Origin: Azospirillum fermentarium
GTDB lineage: Bacteria; Pseudomonadota; Alphaproteobacteria; Azospirillales; Azospirillaceae
Assembly: GCF_025961205.1 (NCBI RefSeq)
Contig: NZ_JAOQNH010000002.1
Span: forward strand, 27,501-91,500
Direction: 5' to 3'
DNA length: 64,000 bases
Each line of letters opens with the position of its first letter. Positions within the stretch are counted from its first letter, which is position 1. This document shows, piece by piece, positions 55,331 to 63,896 of the stretch. Position numbers and translations under genes: made by a program. A model generated the notes under the pieces. It was not told the origin of the DNA. It saw nothing but the letters and a program-made list of their open reading frames with translations, and ran no database searches.

Positions 55331-55569
55331 GGTCCGGCCCTGTGCGGGTCATTTTGACCATGCTTGGCGGCTTGCAGGCAGGCGGGGAGGGTGCCCTTTT
55401 CCGTTCAGGGAAAGAGCGTGGGAACAATTTTTTTTCGGCATGAAAAGACACTGGTGACGGTGTTCCGGGCGGTATCGCGCTGCAGTCTTCGGCCCTCAGG
55501 CTCACGAATGACCGGCGCCCGCCCAGCCCACCCCCCAATTGGGAAGTGGGCCCGTTTTTCTTGAAAGTA

Positions 55570-56517
55570 TTACATGCCCATCAACATGGCCTGACGCCGG
55601 TCGTTGGCGATCGGAGGCACGGAAGGATGCATGGTCATGCCTTCGCGCCCGATTTCGACCTTGGCTTCCGGGTAGACATTCATCGCTACCTTCAAGGTTT
55701 CGGGGAACCGGGTCTTGAAGTGACGGATTTCATCATAGCCGGCACCGAACTGGGCGTAGAGCGATTGCCAGGAGATCTTGGTCGGTTCGGTCAGGCAATG
55801 CAGGCGATAGGCCAGCCAGATATAGATGTCCATTGCCATGGATTTGGACGAAATCTGCCGAATCGCCGATTCCAGAACCGGAACGGGGTGCTCCCGCAGG
55901 GATTTGAAGAAGCTTTCCGACAGCAGCACCCGTTCTTCCCACAAGGAACCCTGCCGTTCGTCCTCTTCGGTAAAGGTGAGACCGCCGACGACGATCGAAT
56001 CCTTGGCGAACTTGCTGCCCCGTCCCTTGCTGTCCGCATCGTCCCAGAAGAAGGTCAGGTGGCAGGCGGACAGCCGGTTGCACTGTTCCTTCACGTCCCG
56101 GTACGATTGGCCGCCGGTGGACACGTTCATCCGGCTCATCCAGTCGCGCATGGAAGCGCCCAATTCCACCTCACGGCTGTTCGACTGCAGCGCACGGGTT
56201 TGAAGATAAAGGAGAATCAGACGGGCACGGGAGCCGTAGGGCACCCCGAACATCTTTTCCTTTCCACCCACCAGCAGAACGCCGGGCTGGACCACCAGCG
56301 TGACCTTGTGCCCATCGCGCCGCCAGGTCTGGTCGTCCGACAACCGTTTATGAGGCAATGCCGTCAGGCAAAAACCACTGTAGGTTATGCCCATTGCCCG
56401 CGATTCGTCGGCAAGCACCGATGCCGCAGCATCCACAAGCGCCTTCTGCTCGCGCGGGACCATTTCGCGGGCACGGTCTTTGCCGTGTTGAAGGATTAGC
56501 TGATGGATCTCACCCAT
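55570..56517 (-). CDS. Plasmid-type replication initiator (RepA_C-like)
   Basis: A 315-residue protein resembling the plasmid-encoded RepA family (RepA_C). It has the blocks GVPYGSRARLILLYLQT, MSRMNVSTGG and SSKSMAMDIYIWLAYRLH, which form winged-helix-like units that bind origin repeats. AGGAG lies 7 bases before the ATG. Base composition is lower in GC than the neighbours. It is divergent from parA with 491 bases between, and 13-bp repeats stand on both sides, so this is the probable initiator of the replicon. Autoregulation by the repeats above its start is likely but inferred. Confidence 0.85.
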   Translation of the reverse strand: MGEIHQLILQHGKDRAREMVPREQKALVDAAASVLADESRAMGITYSGFCLTALPHKRLSDDQTWRRDGHKVTLVVQPGVLLVGGKEKMFGVPYGSRARLILLYLQTRALQSNSREVELGASMRDWMSRMNVSTGGQSYRDVKEQCNRLSACHLTFFWDDADSKGRGSKFAKDSIVVGGLTFTEEDERQGSLWEERVLLSESFFKSLREHPVPVLESAIRQISSKSMAMDIYIWLAYRLHCLTEPTKISWQSLYAQFGAGYDEIRHFKTRFPETLKVAMNVYPEAKVEIGREGMTMHPSVPPIANDRRQAMLMGM

Positions 56518-56623
56518 ATCCGTGCTCCTGCCACGAGCGGGACGCCGGGTATGAGACGGCGGCCTGCTGCGGTTTCATGACGATGATCGGCAGAGTGGGC
56601 AGAGTTGCCACGGGCCGTCAACG

Positions 56624-56946
56624 CGTATTCTTGTGGAGTGGGCTAGTAGTGGTTATTTGATTCTTGATTATTTGCTTGTGCCACCAGACTACGCGGGAGA
56701 AACCGAGTCGTTGCCACCAGACTACGTGAATCCCGCACCAGAATACGTGGGGCGAATCGGGGGCCTGTGGACGACTCAAAGCCGGCCCGTTCCGCGAATC
56801 GGATCGGTTTCGTAACGGTGCCGGTGGTGATTCGCTCCCTCTCTGTTGCCGGTGATTCGCGGTCTGCTTGCGAGTCGCGTGCCTGTTGACATCGGGCGTC
56901 AACAGCGGCACCGTTCGTTCCAGAGAGCACCTTCCACAAGAATACG
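56624..56946. repeat. Origin repeats 9-13 between rep and parA, with AT-rich segment
   Basis: Five copies of the 13-bp repeat: 56624-56636 (minus), then 56681-56693, 56714-56726, 56735-56747 (one mismatch) and 56934-56946 (plus). Between repeats 9 and 10 lies an AT-rich stretch (about 56649-56678) that could be the unwinding element. The 491-base gap therefore holds the likely origin and the divergent promoters of rep and parA. Confidence 0.9.
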
Positions 56947-57008
56947 CGGGGGCTGCGCCTGCAGCTTCCCGCTCTGCTTCAAGGACACGCGATGACCGGT
57001 GAGGGCCG

Positions 57009-57995
57009 ATGACCGGGGCCGAGATGCAGGCGCTGCGCGAACAGCGCGGCGCCACCCAACAGGAGTTTGCAGGCTGGCTTAACGAACGGTTGGGCCGCCG
57101 CTATGACCGCGCCCGCATTTCACGGTGGGAAAGCGGGGCCGAACGCATTCCCCCCCGCGTGGCCCTGTTCCTGAAGACCGACGGGCAGGACAGCGCCGTT
57201 CCGGCGCCGGAGGTGGAGCGCCGCGCCGTCACGGTGGCCGTCGCCAACCAGAAGGGCGGGGTGGGCAAGACCACCACCGCCGTCAATCTGGCGTCCGCCC
57301 TGGCCCGCCACGACGCCCGCGTGCTGCTGATCGACAGCGACCCCCAGGCCAGCGCCACCATCTTCCTGGGCCAGGACCCGCGGTCGCTGGAGATGGGCAA
57401 GGCCACACTCTATTATGCGCTGCTGAAGGACCGCCCGCTGGAAGAGATCGTGCTGCCGGTGGGCAGCTTCGATCTGGTGCCCTCGTCCATCATGCTGGCG
57501 GCGGCGGACACCGAACTGATGGCGGAGCCGTTCGCCTCGTCCGTGCTGCGGGAAAAGATCGAGGCGGCGCGGCACGCCTATGACTACATCGTCATCGACT
57601 GCCCGCCCAACCTGTCGCTGCTGACCGTCAACGCCCTGTCGGCGGCCGATCGCGTCATCATTCCGGTGAAGACGGAATTCCTCGACATCATGGGCATTCC
57701 GCTGCTGCTGGACACGGTGGAGAAGATCCGCCGCCGCGGCAACACCGCCGTCACCGTGCTGGGCATCCTGCCCACCATGTTCAACGCCCGCTACAATCAG
57801 GACAACGAAACCCTGAAGGAGTTGCGGGAGACCCTGGGCGCCAAGACCCGCATCTTCGCCCCCATCAACCGCTCCACCGGCTACGGCCAGTCCGCCGCCG
57901 CCGGCCGCCCGACGCTGGAGGTGCTGCCCGACACGCCGGGTGTCATGGGCTATGTCGATCTCGCCAAGGAATTGCTGCGCCATGACGAAGCCTAA
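57009..57995 (+). CDS. parA: Partition ATPase ParA with N-terminal HTH
   Basis: A 328-residue partition ATPase. Residues 1-55 form an XRE-like helix-turn-helix (TQQEFAGWLNERL ... RISRWESG), the hallmark of plasmid type Ia-like ParA proteins that repress their own promoter. The deviant Walker A reads KGGVGKTT near residue 82, and the switch region follows with DCPPNLS. Chromosomal ParA lacks such an HTH. GAGGG precedes the ATG. parB overlaps its end by 14 bases. Confidence 0.95.
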   Translation: MTGAEMQALREQRGATQQEFAGWLNERLGRRYDRARISRWESGAERIPPRVALFLKTDGQDSAVPAPEVERRAVTVAVANQKGGVGKTTTAVNLASALARHDARVLLIDSDPQASATIFLGQDPRSLEMGKATLYYALLKDRPLEEIVLPVGSFDLVPSSIMLAAADTELMAEPFASSVLREKIEAARHAYDYIVIDCPPNLSLLTVNALSAADRVIIPVKTEFLDIMGIPLLLDTVEKIRRRGNTAVTVLGILPTMFNARYNQDNETLKELRETLGAKTRIFAPINRSTGYGQSAAAGRPTLEVLPDTPGVMGYVDLAKELLRHDEA

Positions 57996-58842
57996 GACCG
58001 CACGCAACGTCGGCCTGTTCCGCACCGCCATGGAATCCACCGCCCGCGATGCGCTGTTCGGCACGGCGTCCGACTTCCCGCGGCTGATCGAAATCGACCT
58101 GGCCCGCATCCACCCCAACCCGCACCAGCCCCGCCGGTTCTTCGATCCCGACGATATGGCCTCGCTGGCCCAGTCCATCGAACGGCACGGGCTGAAGCAG
58201 CCGATCCTGGTGCAGGAACAGGCCAAGGGCGACTATATCCTGGTGGCCGGCGAACGCCGGTTCCGCGCCCATGAAATGCTGGGCCGCGACACCATCTTCG
58301 CCATCGTCACCTCGGGTGACACCGACGAACTGGCGCTGGTGGAAAACGTCCAGCGCGTGGACTTGTCGGCCCTGGAACTGGCCGAGGCGCTGGCCCGCCT
58401 GATGGACACCCATCATTACACCCAGGAGGAACTGGGCGGCATCGTCGGCAAGAGCCAGAGCTATGTCAGCCATACCCTGCGCCTCAACAGCCTGCCCGCC
58501 CGCATCAAGCAGGAGTATGCGTCATCGCATAGGGACGTGTCCCGCTCGGTGCTGGTGGAGGTCGCGTGGGTGAAGGACGAGGCGGAGCAGCTCGCCTTGT
58601 GGGACCGGGTGAAGAACGGCGCCAAGACCGTCAAGGACGCCCGCGCGTCCAAGGCGGGGGCGGAGCCGGCGGGGGCTGCTGTGCCGGCGCCGGTCACGCG
58701 CCTGATGTCGTCGGTCAAGCGGCTGAACAAGCAGGTGGGCGCCATCCTGCCCCACCGGGACAGCCTGGGCGATGAGGAACGCGCGGCCCTGCGCATCCTG
58801 CACCGTCAGTTGACCGAACTGCTGGGGGATGAGGCCGTCTGA
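57982..58842 (+). CDS. parB: Partition protein ParB
   Basis: A 286-residue CTP-dependent DNA clamp for segregation. HPNPHQPRRFF near residue 42, the CTP-binding GERRFRA near 92 and the helix-turn-helix (EELGGIVGKSQSYVSHTLRL) near 150 are all present. ATG 57982 is preferred, with AAGGA upstream; it overlaps parA. I see no obvious 16-bp palindromic parS nearby, and whether ParB uses the 13-bp repeats is open. It converges with the kinase gene with a 6-base gap. Confidence 0.94.
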   Translation: MTKPKTARNVGLFRTAMESTARDALFGTASDFPRLIEIDLARIHPNPHQPRRFFDPDDMASLAQSIERHGLKQPILVQEQAKGDYILVAGERRFRAHEMLGRDTIFAIVTSGDTDELALVENVQRVDLSALELAEALARLMDTHHYTQEELGGIVGKSQSYVSHTLRLNSLPARIKQEYASSHRDVSRSVLVEVAWVKDEAEQLALWDRVKNGAKTVKDARASKAGAEPAGAAVPAPVTRLMSSVKRLNKQVGAILPHRDSLGDEERAALRILHRQLTELLGDEAV

Positions 58843-58848
58843 GCGCCG

Positions 58849-59385
58849 TCAGACCGGATGAACGGCGGCGGCAATGACCGCCGCCACGCCGGTTGCGGAC
58901 TGGTGTGCGCTGTCGATCACCAGACGCGGGCGGTCCCACGGGTCGTAAGGACGGTCCACCACCTGTTGCCAGGTGGGCATCACCAAACCGGCAATGTCGG
59001 CCCGCCGGGTTTCCACCCGGCGGCGGTGCTCGGCTGCGTCGGAGCAGATGACTTCCACATCCAGAATCGGCACACCGGCCCGCGCCGCCACCGCAGCCCA
59101 GCCGTCGCGGCTGATGCGCAGCGGGTTGACGCAATCGGAAATCACCACCGCCCCCAACCGCAGATTATCCTCGGCCACCCCGTGGGCCACGCAATAGCCG
59201 GCGGGGCCGAGGTCGGGGCCGAAGGCCCCGGTTGCGCGCAGGATCTGTTCGATGGTGTCGATGCGCAGATGAAACGCCGCCCGCCCGCCCGGTGTCCGGG
59301 CGGCCAGCATCCGCACCAGTTCACGGGCCACCGTGGTCTTGCCCGTTCCCGGCAGCCCCGCCAGGGCGATCAGCAGCCCGCTCAT
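58849..59385 (-). CDS. P-loop kinase-like NTPase (AAA_33)
   Basis: A 178-residue P-loop protein with Walker A GLPGTGKTT at residues 9-17 and a likely base-binding helix later (RRVETRRAD). It resembles the AAA_33 group that includes small-molecule and RNA-end kinases; the substrate cannot be told. Its start overlaps the stop... of no gene, but its ATG region overlaps the end of the upstream MBL gene by four bases (59382-59385), so the two form a coupled pair transcribed MBL then kinase. Confidence 0.85.
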   Translation of the reverse strand: MSGLLIALAGLPGTGKTTVARELVRMLAARTPGGRAAFHLRIDTIEQILRATGAFGPDLGPAGYCVAHGVAEDNLRLGAVVISDCVNPLRISRDGWAAVAARAGVPILDVEVICSDAAEHRRRVETRRADIAGLVMPTWQQVVDRPYDPWDRPRLVIDSAHQSATGVAAVIAAAVHPV

Positions 59386-60014
59386 CCCCGCACGAACGGG
59401 TTGAACCGCTTCTCGTCGCCGAAGGTGGACATCGGCCCGTGGCCGGGGATGAAGGCCACGTCGTCCCCCAGCGGGAACAGCTTGTCCTTGATGGAGCGCA
59501 TCAGCTCCTCATGATTGCCGCCGGGGAAGTCGGTGCGCCCCACCGACCCCTGGAACAGCACGTCGCCCACCGCCGCCAGCCGGGACGCGGCGTTGTAGAA
59601 CACCACGTGGCCCGGCGTGTGGCCGGGACAGTGGATGACCGACAGGCTGTCCTCGCCCACCGTCACCGTGTCGCCGTCGGCGAGCCAGCGGTCGGGGGTG
59701 AAGGACGGGGAGGGGGGGAAGCCGAACATCCGGCACTGGTCGGCCATGCCGTCGATCCAGTAACCGTCACCCGTGTGCGGCCCCTCCACCGGCACGCCCA
59801 GCTGGTCGGCCAGCGCCTTGGTGCCGGCGGCGTGGTCGGCGTGGCCGTGGGTGACCAGGATCTTCTCGATGGTCACGCCTGCGGCCTCCGCCGCCTTCAG
59901 GATGCGCGGCAGGTCGCCGCCGGGATCGACCACCGCCGCCCGCTTGGTGGCTTCGCACCACAACAGGCTGCAATTCTGCTGGAACGGGGTGACCGGAACG
60001 ATGGCGTACTTCAT
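59382..60014 (-). CDS. Metallo-beta-lactamase-fold hydrolase (glyoxalase II-like)
   Basis: A 210-residue hydrolase of the YcbL/glyoxalase II-like group. The metal motif THGHADH lies near residues 55-61, and further ligands are the His in HCPGHTPGH (near 130), Asp in VGDVLF (near 150) and His in IPGHGP (near 195). Such proteins hydrolyse thioesters or related substrates; the actual one is unknown. It is divergent from prmB with 116 bases between. The downstream kinase gene overlaps its stop by four bases. Confidence 0.9.
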   Translation of the reverse strand: MKYAIVPVTPFQQNCSLLWCEATKRAAVVDPGGDLPRILKAAEAAGVTIEKILVTHGHADHAAGTKALADQLGVPVEGPHTGDGYWIDGMADQCRMFGFPPSPSFTPDRWLADGDTVTVGEDSLSVIHCPGHTPGHVVFYNAASRLAAVGDVLFQGSVGRTDFPGGNHEELMRSIKDKLFPLGDDVAFIPGHGPMSTFGDEKRFNPFVRG

Positions 60015-60130
60015 GGCGTGATGATCCTTGGCGGCGGACGCGGTGCCCGCCCAAGCTACGCGAAGGGTGCTTTTCCTGGCAAGCCGGCGGCGGAGTCTGG
60101 TACATCCCCTGCAGTCCCCGTTCCTGCCAA

Positions 60131-61072
60131 GTGTGGATTCCTCCCGTGATCTCCTTCGATCCCAAGGCCGTGGCCGCCGATCTGCGCACCCTGCGCGATT
60201 TCATCCGCTACGGCGTCAGCCGCTTCACCGCCGCCGGGGTGTCGTTCGGGCACGGCACCACCAACGCCTTCGACGAGGCGGTGTTCCTGGTGCTGGAAAC
60301 CCTGCACCTGCCCATCGACCAGCTCGATCCCTATATCGATGCCCGTCTGACCCTGGCGGAGCGCGAGGCGCTGGCCGTCCTCATCGAGGCGCGGGTGGAG
60401 ACCCGCAAGCCCGCCGCCTATCTGACCAACCGCGCCTATATCCAGGGTATCCCCTTCTATGTGGACGAGCGGGTGATCGTGCCGCGGTCCTACATCGGCG
60501 AAATCCTGTTCTCCGACATGATCGGCGGGGCGGATTTCGCCCTGATCGACGATCCGGCGTCGGTGGAACGGGTGCTGGACCTGTGCACCGGGTCCGGCTG
60601 TCTGGCCATCCTGGCCGCCCAGGTCTTCCCCAACGCACAGGTGGACGCGATCGACCTGTCGGAAGAGGCGCTGGAGGTGGCGGCGAAGAACGTCGCCGAC
60701 CATGGAGTCGAGGACCGCGTGACCCTGCTGCACGGCGACCTGTTCGCGCCGGTCAAGGGGCAGCGCTACGACCTGATCCTCACCAACCCGCCCTATGTGG
60801 ATGCGGAGGCCATGGCCTGCCTGCCGCCGGAATATTTGCACGAACCCGACATGGCGCTGGCCGCCGGGGCCGACGGCATGGACATCGTGCGCCGCATCAT
60901 CGCCGAAGCCCCCCGCCATCTGGTGGACGGCGGCGGGCTGCTGTGCGAATTCGGCACGGGCCGCGAGATCCTGGAAGAGGATTACCCCAACCTGGACTTC
61001 CTGTGGCTGGAAACCGCCGAAAGCTTCGGCGAGGTCTTCTGGCTGACCCGCGAGCAGTGGAAGCGGGGCTGA
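60131..61072 (+). CDS. prmB: Ribosomal protein L3 glutamine methyltransferase PrmB
   Basis: A 313-residue SAM-dependent N5-glutamine methyltransferase acting on protein L3. The SAM motif is LDLCTGSGCLAI near residue 152 and the catalytic NPPY near 221. The extended N-terminal helical domain (RTLRDFIRYGVSRF) and the FGHGT block separate PrmB from PrmC. The start is unsure: GTG 60131 or GTG 60146, neither with a clear ribosome-binding site. Confidence 0.93.
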   Translation: MWIPPVISFDPKAVAADLRTLRDFIRYGVSRFTAAGVSFGHGTTNAFDEAVFLVLETLHLPIDQLDPYIDARLTLAEREALAVLIEARVETRKPAAYLTNRAYIQGIPFYVDERVIVPRSYIGEILFSDMIGGADFALIDDPASVERVLDLCTGSGCLAILAAQVFPNAQVDAIDLSEEALEVAAKNVADHGVEDRVTLLHGDLFAPVKGQRYDLILTNPPYVDAEAMACLPPEYLHEPDMALAAGADGMDIVRRIIAEAPRHLVDGGGLLCEFGTGREILEEDYPNLDFLWLETAESFGEVFWLTREQWKRG

Positions 61073-61101
61073 GATCCCCCTTGCGCTTCCGCCCCTGAAC
61101 G

Positions 61102-61116
61102 TGCGTATCATTCGCA
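61102..61116. promoter_or_regulatory. Fur-like 7-1-7 operator upstream of feoA
   Basis: TGCGTAT-C-ATTCGCA is an inverted repeat with six of seven pairs, the 7-1-7 shape of Fur-family boxes. It lies 37 bases before the feoA ATG. A small hairpin (GCCCCT, ATG, AGGGGC) follows at 61118-61132 in the leader. Confidence 0.5.
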
Positions 61117-61152
61117 TGCCCCTATGAGGGGCAGGGATTGGGAGTGCCGTTG

Positions 61153-61443
61153 ATGAGCGTGGCTGAGACGACGACGGGTCCGGCCCGTCTGGGCGCCCTG
61201 CGCAAGGGGGCCCGGTGCGAGGTGACGGGACTTGACGAGGCGGGCATCGATTGCCCCCTGCCTTTGGGCGAACTGGAACGCCGGCTGATCGAAATGGGGC
61301 TGGTGGAAGGGGCGAAGGTGGAAGTGCTGCACGAAGCCTTCCCCGGCCGCGATCCCATCGCCATCCGCGTCAACGAACACATCATCGCGTTGCGCCGGGC
61401 GGAGGCGAACGCGGTCATGGTGGACCTGTCCACCCAGGGCTGA
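61153..61443 (+). CDS. feoA: FeoA-domain ferrous iron transport protein
   Basis: A 96-residue cytoplasmic SH3-like protein. The FeoA core is seen from ERRLIEMGLVEGAKVEVLHE through IAIRVNEHIIALRRAEANAV. FeoA supports the ferrous iron permease FeoB. ATG 61153 is used because GGGAG lies 8 bases upstream; the longer frame from 61138 is less likely. No feoB lies next to it: the only partner is a 59-residue Cys-rich membrane protein, after which the next gene is on the other strand. Confidence 0.9.
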   Translation: MSVAETTTGPARLGALRKGARCEVTGLDEAGIDCPLPLGELERRLIEMGLVEGAKVEVLHEAFPGRDPIAIRVNEHIIALRRAEANAVMVDLSTQG

Positions 61444-61479
61444 GCGTCCCAGAAGGAACCGTCCCCAGGAGGAGCCGTC

Positions 61480-61659
61480 ATGGTGCAGATGGTGATTGTG
61501 TATGCCGTGGTCGCACTGGCCGCGGCCTGGACCCTGTGGCGGGTCGTTCTGCCCGCCGCCGCCCGCGCCGCCGTGCTGAAAGCCCTTGGCCGCGAGGTCA
61601 AGGAGACGGGCGGGTGCGGTGGATGCTCCTGCGGCGACGGCAAGGGGCGGTGTCATTGA
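61480..61659 (+). CDS. Small Cys-rich membrane protein of the Feo type
   Basis: A 59-residue protein with a strong ribosome-binding site (AGGAGGAG), 36 bases after feoA. One membrane helix (about residues 5-27) is followed by a short basic helix and a Cys-rich end (GGCGGCSCGDG, final CH). Tiny proteins of this plan usually follow feoB and are called FeoB-associated Cys-rich proteins; they may hold iron or sense redox. Here it follows feoA directly. Confidence 0.8.
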   Translation: MVQMVIVYAVVALAAAWTLWRVVLPAAARAAVLKALGREVKETGGCGGCSCGDGKGRCH

Positions 61660-61689
61660 CCGCCCCCGCCGCCGCCGCGGGAAACCCGA

Positions 61690-62241
61690 TCAGATCAGCG
61701 TGACCGACACCGCTTCGGGGCCCTTGCCGCCCTGGCGGACCCGGACGCGCACAACCTGACCTTCGGCCAGGGTGGAGAGGCCGGCGCTGGTGCGCAGGGC
61801 GTTGATGTGGACAAAGATGTCCTTGCCGCCGTGGTCGGGCTGAATGAAACCGAAGCCCTTGGTTTCATTGAACCACTTCACCACGCCTTCCACTTCCTCG
61901 CCGCCGCCGGCGGCGGCGGAGTCGTCGAAGCGGCTGCGCGGGGCCGACGGCGCCGGGCCGGAAGCCCGCGCGGTGGACAGATCGACGGAATAGATGGCGA
62001 GAACCTGCTGGCCCCGCGGACCATCGCCCACATCGACGCTCAGGGTGGCACCCTCGGGCAGGGTGTCATACCCGCTCTGCGCGACGGCAGAGACGTGCAG
62101 GAAAGCGTCGGGCGAACCGTCGCTCAGGCTGGCGAAGCCGAAGCCCTTCTGTGCGTTGTACCATTTCACCTGTGCGGTGATGTTGCTCTTGGTGGCTGTG
62201 GGGGTGCGGAAGCCACTCTTGCCCGTCGGACGGTTGTACAT
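61690..62241 (-). CDS. Protein with two cold-shock domains
   Basis: A 183-residue single-strand nucleic acid binding protein. The first domain (about 20-85) has KGFGFA and DAFLHV, and the second (about 115-180) has the more typical KGFGFI and DIFVHI. A flexible Ala/Ser/Pro-rich linker joins them. Double-domain proteins of this kind are common in alphaproteobacteria and act as RNA chaperones or transcription antiterminators. No ribosome-binding site is obvious before the ATG. Confidence 0.92.
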   Translation of the reverse strand: MYNRPTGKSGFRTPTATKSNITAQVKWYNAQKGFGFASLSDGSPDAFLHVSAVAQSGYDTLPEGATLSVDVGDGPRGQQVLAIYSVDLSTARASGPAPSAPRSRFDDSAAAGGGEEVEGVVKWFNETKGFGFIQPDHGGKDIFVHINALRTSAGLSTLAEGQVVRVRVRQGGKGPEAVSVTLI

Positions 62242-62343
62242 CGGTTGTTCGATTCGTAAAAAACAAGGAACGATCCTAGACTGTCCCTTGGTTCGCGTGC
62301 GCCGTCAAGAAAAGGATGGAGGGATACCCCATCATGCCCGCCA

Positions 62344-63882
62344 TCACGCCCGCCGGCCCATCAGCCGGCGGGTGCCGATGAAGCGTTGAATCATGCCCCG
62401 TTCGAACGGGGTGAAGGGCCACAGAACCAGTGTCAGCACCGCGAAAAGCGCCACGGGGAGGGCATAGACCGCCGTCTGCTCGACGATTCCCGTGGGGGCG
62501 GGCAGCAGCAGCGTCAGCACCACCGAGGCCGCCGCCGCCAGCCCCAGCCGGGCGTATCCCCCGGCATCGATGCCATAGGCGTAGCCGCGCCGCCCCAGCA
62601 TGGCGATGATGACGATGTGCGACAGCGCCTCGCCCAGCAGCATGGCGCCCACCAGCCCCTCGGCCCCCCAGCCGGCCCACAGCGCCGCCACCGCCAGCGG
62701 CAGGGCCGCCACGCTGGCCACCGACCCGGCGGACGTCAGCTCGGGGCAGTTCAGGATGTTGGTCAGCAGCGACAGCACCACCCGGTGGCTTTGCAGCACC
62801 AGGAACAGGGTGAATCCTACCGCCACCGCCCAGGCGTCGCCGTACTTGCCGCCGGAAATCGCCGCAAGAAGGTCGTCGCCGAAGGCCGCGGCCAGAATCA
62901 CCGCCGGCATCAGCACGATCAGGTTGGCCTTGTACAGGAACTGCACCCGCTCCTTCAGCCGGCCATAGTCGTTGTCCACGGCGAAGGACGCCACGATCTT
63001 GGGCCGCGCCAGCGGGATCAGCAGCGTGATGGGCAGATAGCGGCGCAACTGGTCGGCGAAGGTGCGGCAGAACCCGAATCCGGCCAGCGCCGCCGGCCCG
63101 GCCATCGACGTGCCCACCAGCATCAGCGCGTTGGGGCTGGCCGCCCCGTTGATCACCTGGGCCAGGTAATTGTGCCAGCCCACCGCCAGCATCTGGCGGA
63201 AGGGCGGCGGGGTCCAGCCGGGGCTGCGTTCGTGCCCTTTGAGCGCGTGGGCCATGAACCACCCCAGTTGCCCGAACGCCACCACCAGCGACAGGGCGGA
63301 GGCGGCGAGGTCGGCCATCACCACCCACGCCAGCGTCAGCCCGCCGTCCCAGATGCCCCAGCCCACCAGCCCGGCGAACACCACCGCGCGCAATGCTGCA
63401 TTGCTTTGGGAGGAGACCTGCATCAGCAGCGGTTCGAACACGTCGCCGCGTAGGGAGCGCACCAGCCCCTCCAGCAGCGTCACGGCAATGTACAGGCGGA
63501 ACACCTCCTCCTGCCCGCCGATGTCCAGCCACGCGGCGGTCCACGCGGCCCCGGCCAGGACGGCGGCGGAAAACACCGCCAGCGATGCCGCCCGCACGCC
63601 CACGAACCACGTCAGGAACCGCCGCAGGTCCGATGCCGCGGCGTGGATGCGGTATTCCGGCAGATAGCGGGCGCTGACCCAATCCATGCCCAGGCTGGTG
63701 TAGGTGATGGCCAGCCCCAGCGTGGACAGCAGCAGGGCGTAGACGCCGAAGCTGGGGATGTCCAGATGGCGGGCGACCATGACCATGGCCAGCATGGTCA
63801 GCCCCGCCGACAGGAAACGCCCGAACAGCAGCGACACCAACCCGCGCCGCAGTGCCTTGACCGAATAGAGATGCGACCGCAC
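62344..63882 (-). CDS. Wzx-type polysaccharide flippase
   Basis: A 512-residue membrane protein with about 12-14 hydrophobic segments, of the polysaccharide transporter branch of the MOP superfamily. It flips lipid-linked oligosaccharides across the inner membrane. The N-terminal block SLLFGRFLSAGLTMLAMVMV is typical. GTG at 63880-63882 is chosen because AAAGGA lies 8 bases before it; the frame is open to 63909, overlapping the upstream gene. It probably belongs to an exopolysaccharide cluster that continues beyond the right edge. Confidence 0.9.
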   Translation of the reverse strand: MRSHLYSVKALRRGLVSLLFGRFLSAGLTMLAMVMVARHLDIPSFGVYALLLSTLGLAITYTSLGMDWVSARYLPEYRIHAAASDLRRFLTWFVGVRAASLAVFSAAVLAGAAWTAAWLDIGGQEEVFRLYIAVTLLEGLVRSLRGDVFEPLLMQVSSQSNAALRAVVFAGLVGWGIWDGGLTLAWVVMADLAASALSLVVAFGQLGWFMAHALKGHERSPGWTPPPFRQMLAVGWHNYLAQVINGAASPNALMLVGTSMAGPAALAGFGFCRTFADQLRRYLPITLLIPLARPKIVASFAVDNDYGRLKERVQFLYKANLIVLMPAVILAAAFGDDLLAAISGGKYGDAWAVAVGFTLFLVLQSHRVVLSLLTNILNCPELTSAGSVASVAALPLAVAALWAGWGAEGLVGAMLLGEALSHIVIIAMLGRRGYAYGIDAGGYARLGLAAAASVVLTLLLPAPTGIVEQTAVYALPVALFAVLTLVLWPFTPFERGMIQRFIGTRRLMGRRA

Positions 63883-63896
63883 GGCCCGATCCTTTC

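Noticed and set aside
55061-56946. Possible CRISPR array from the repeated 13-mer
   Set aside because: The repeats occur in both orientations with irregular spacing and short length, and no cas gene is near. They fit origin iterons.
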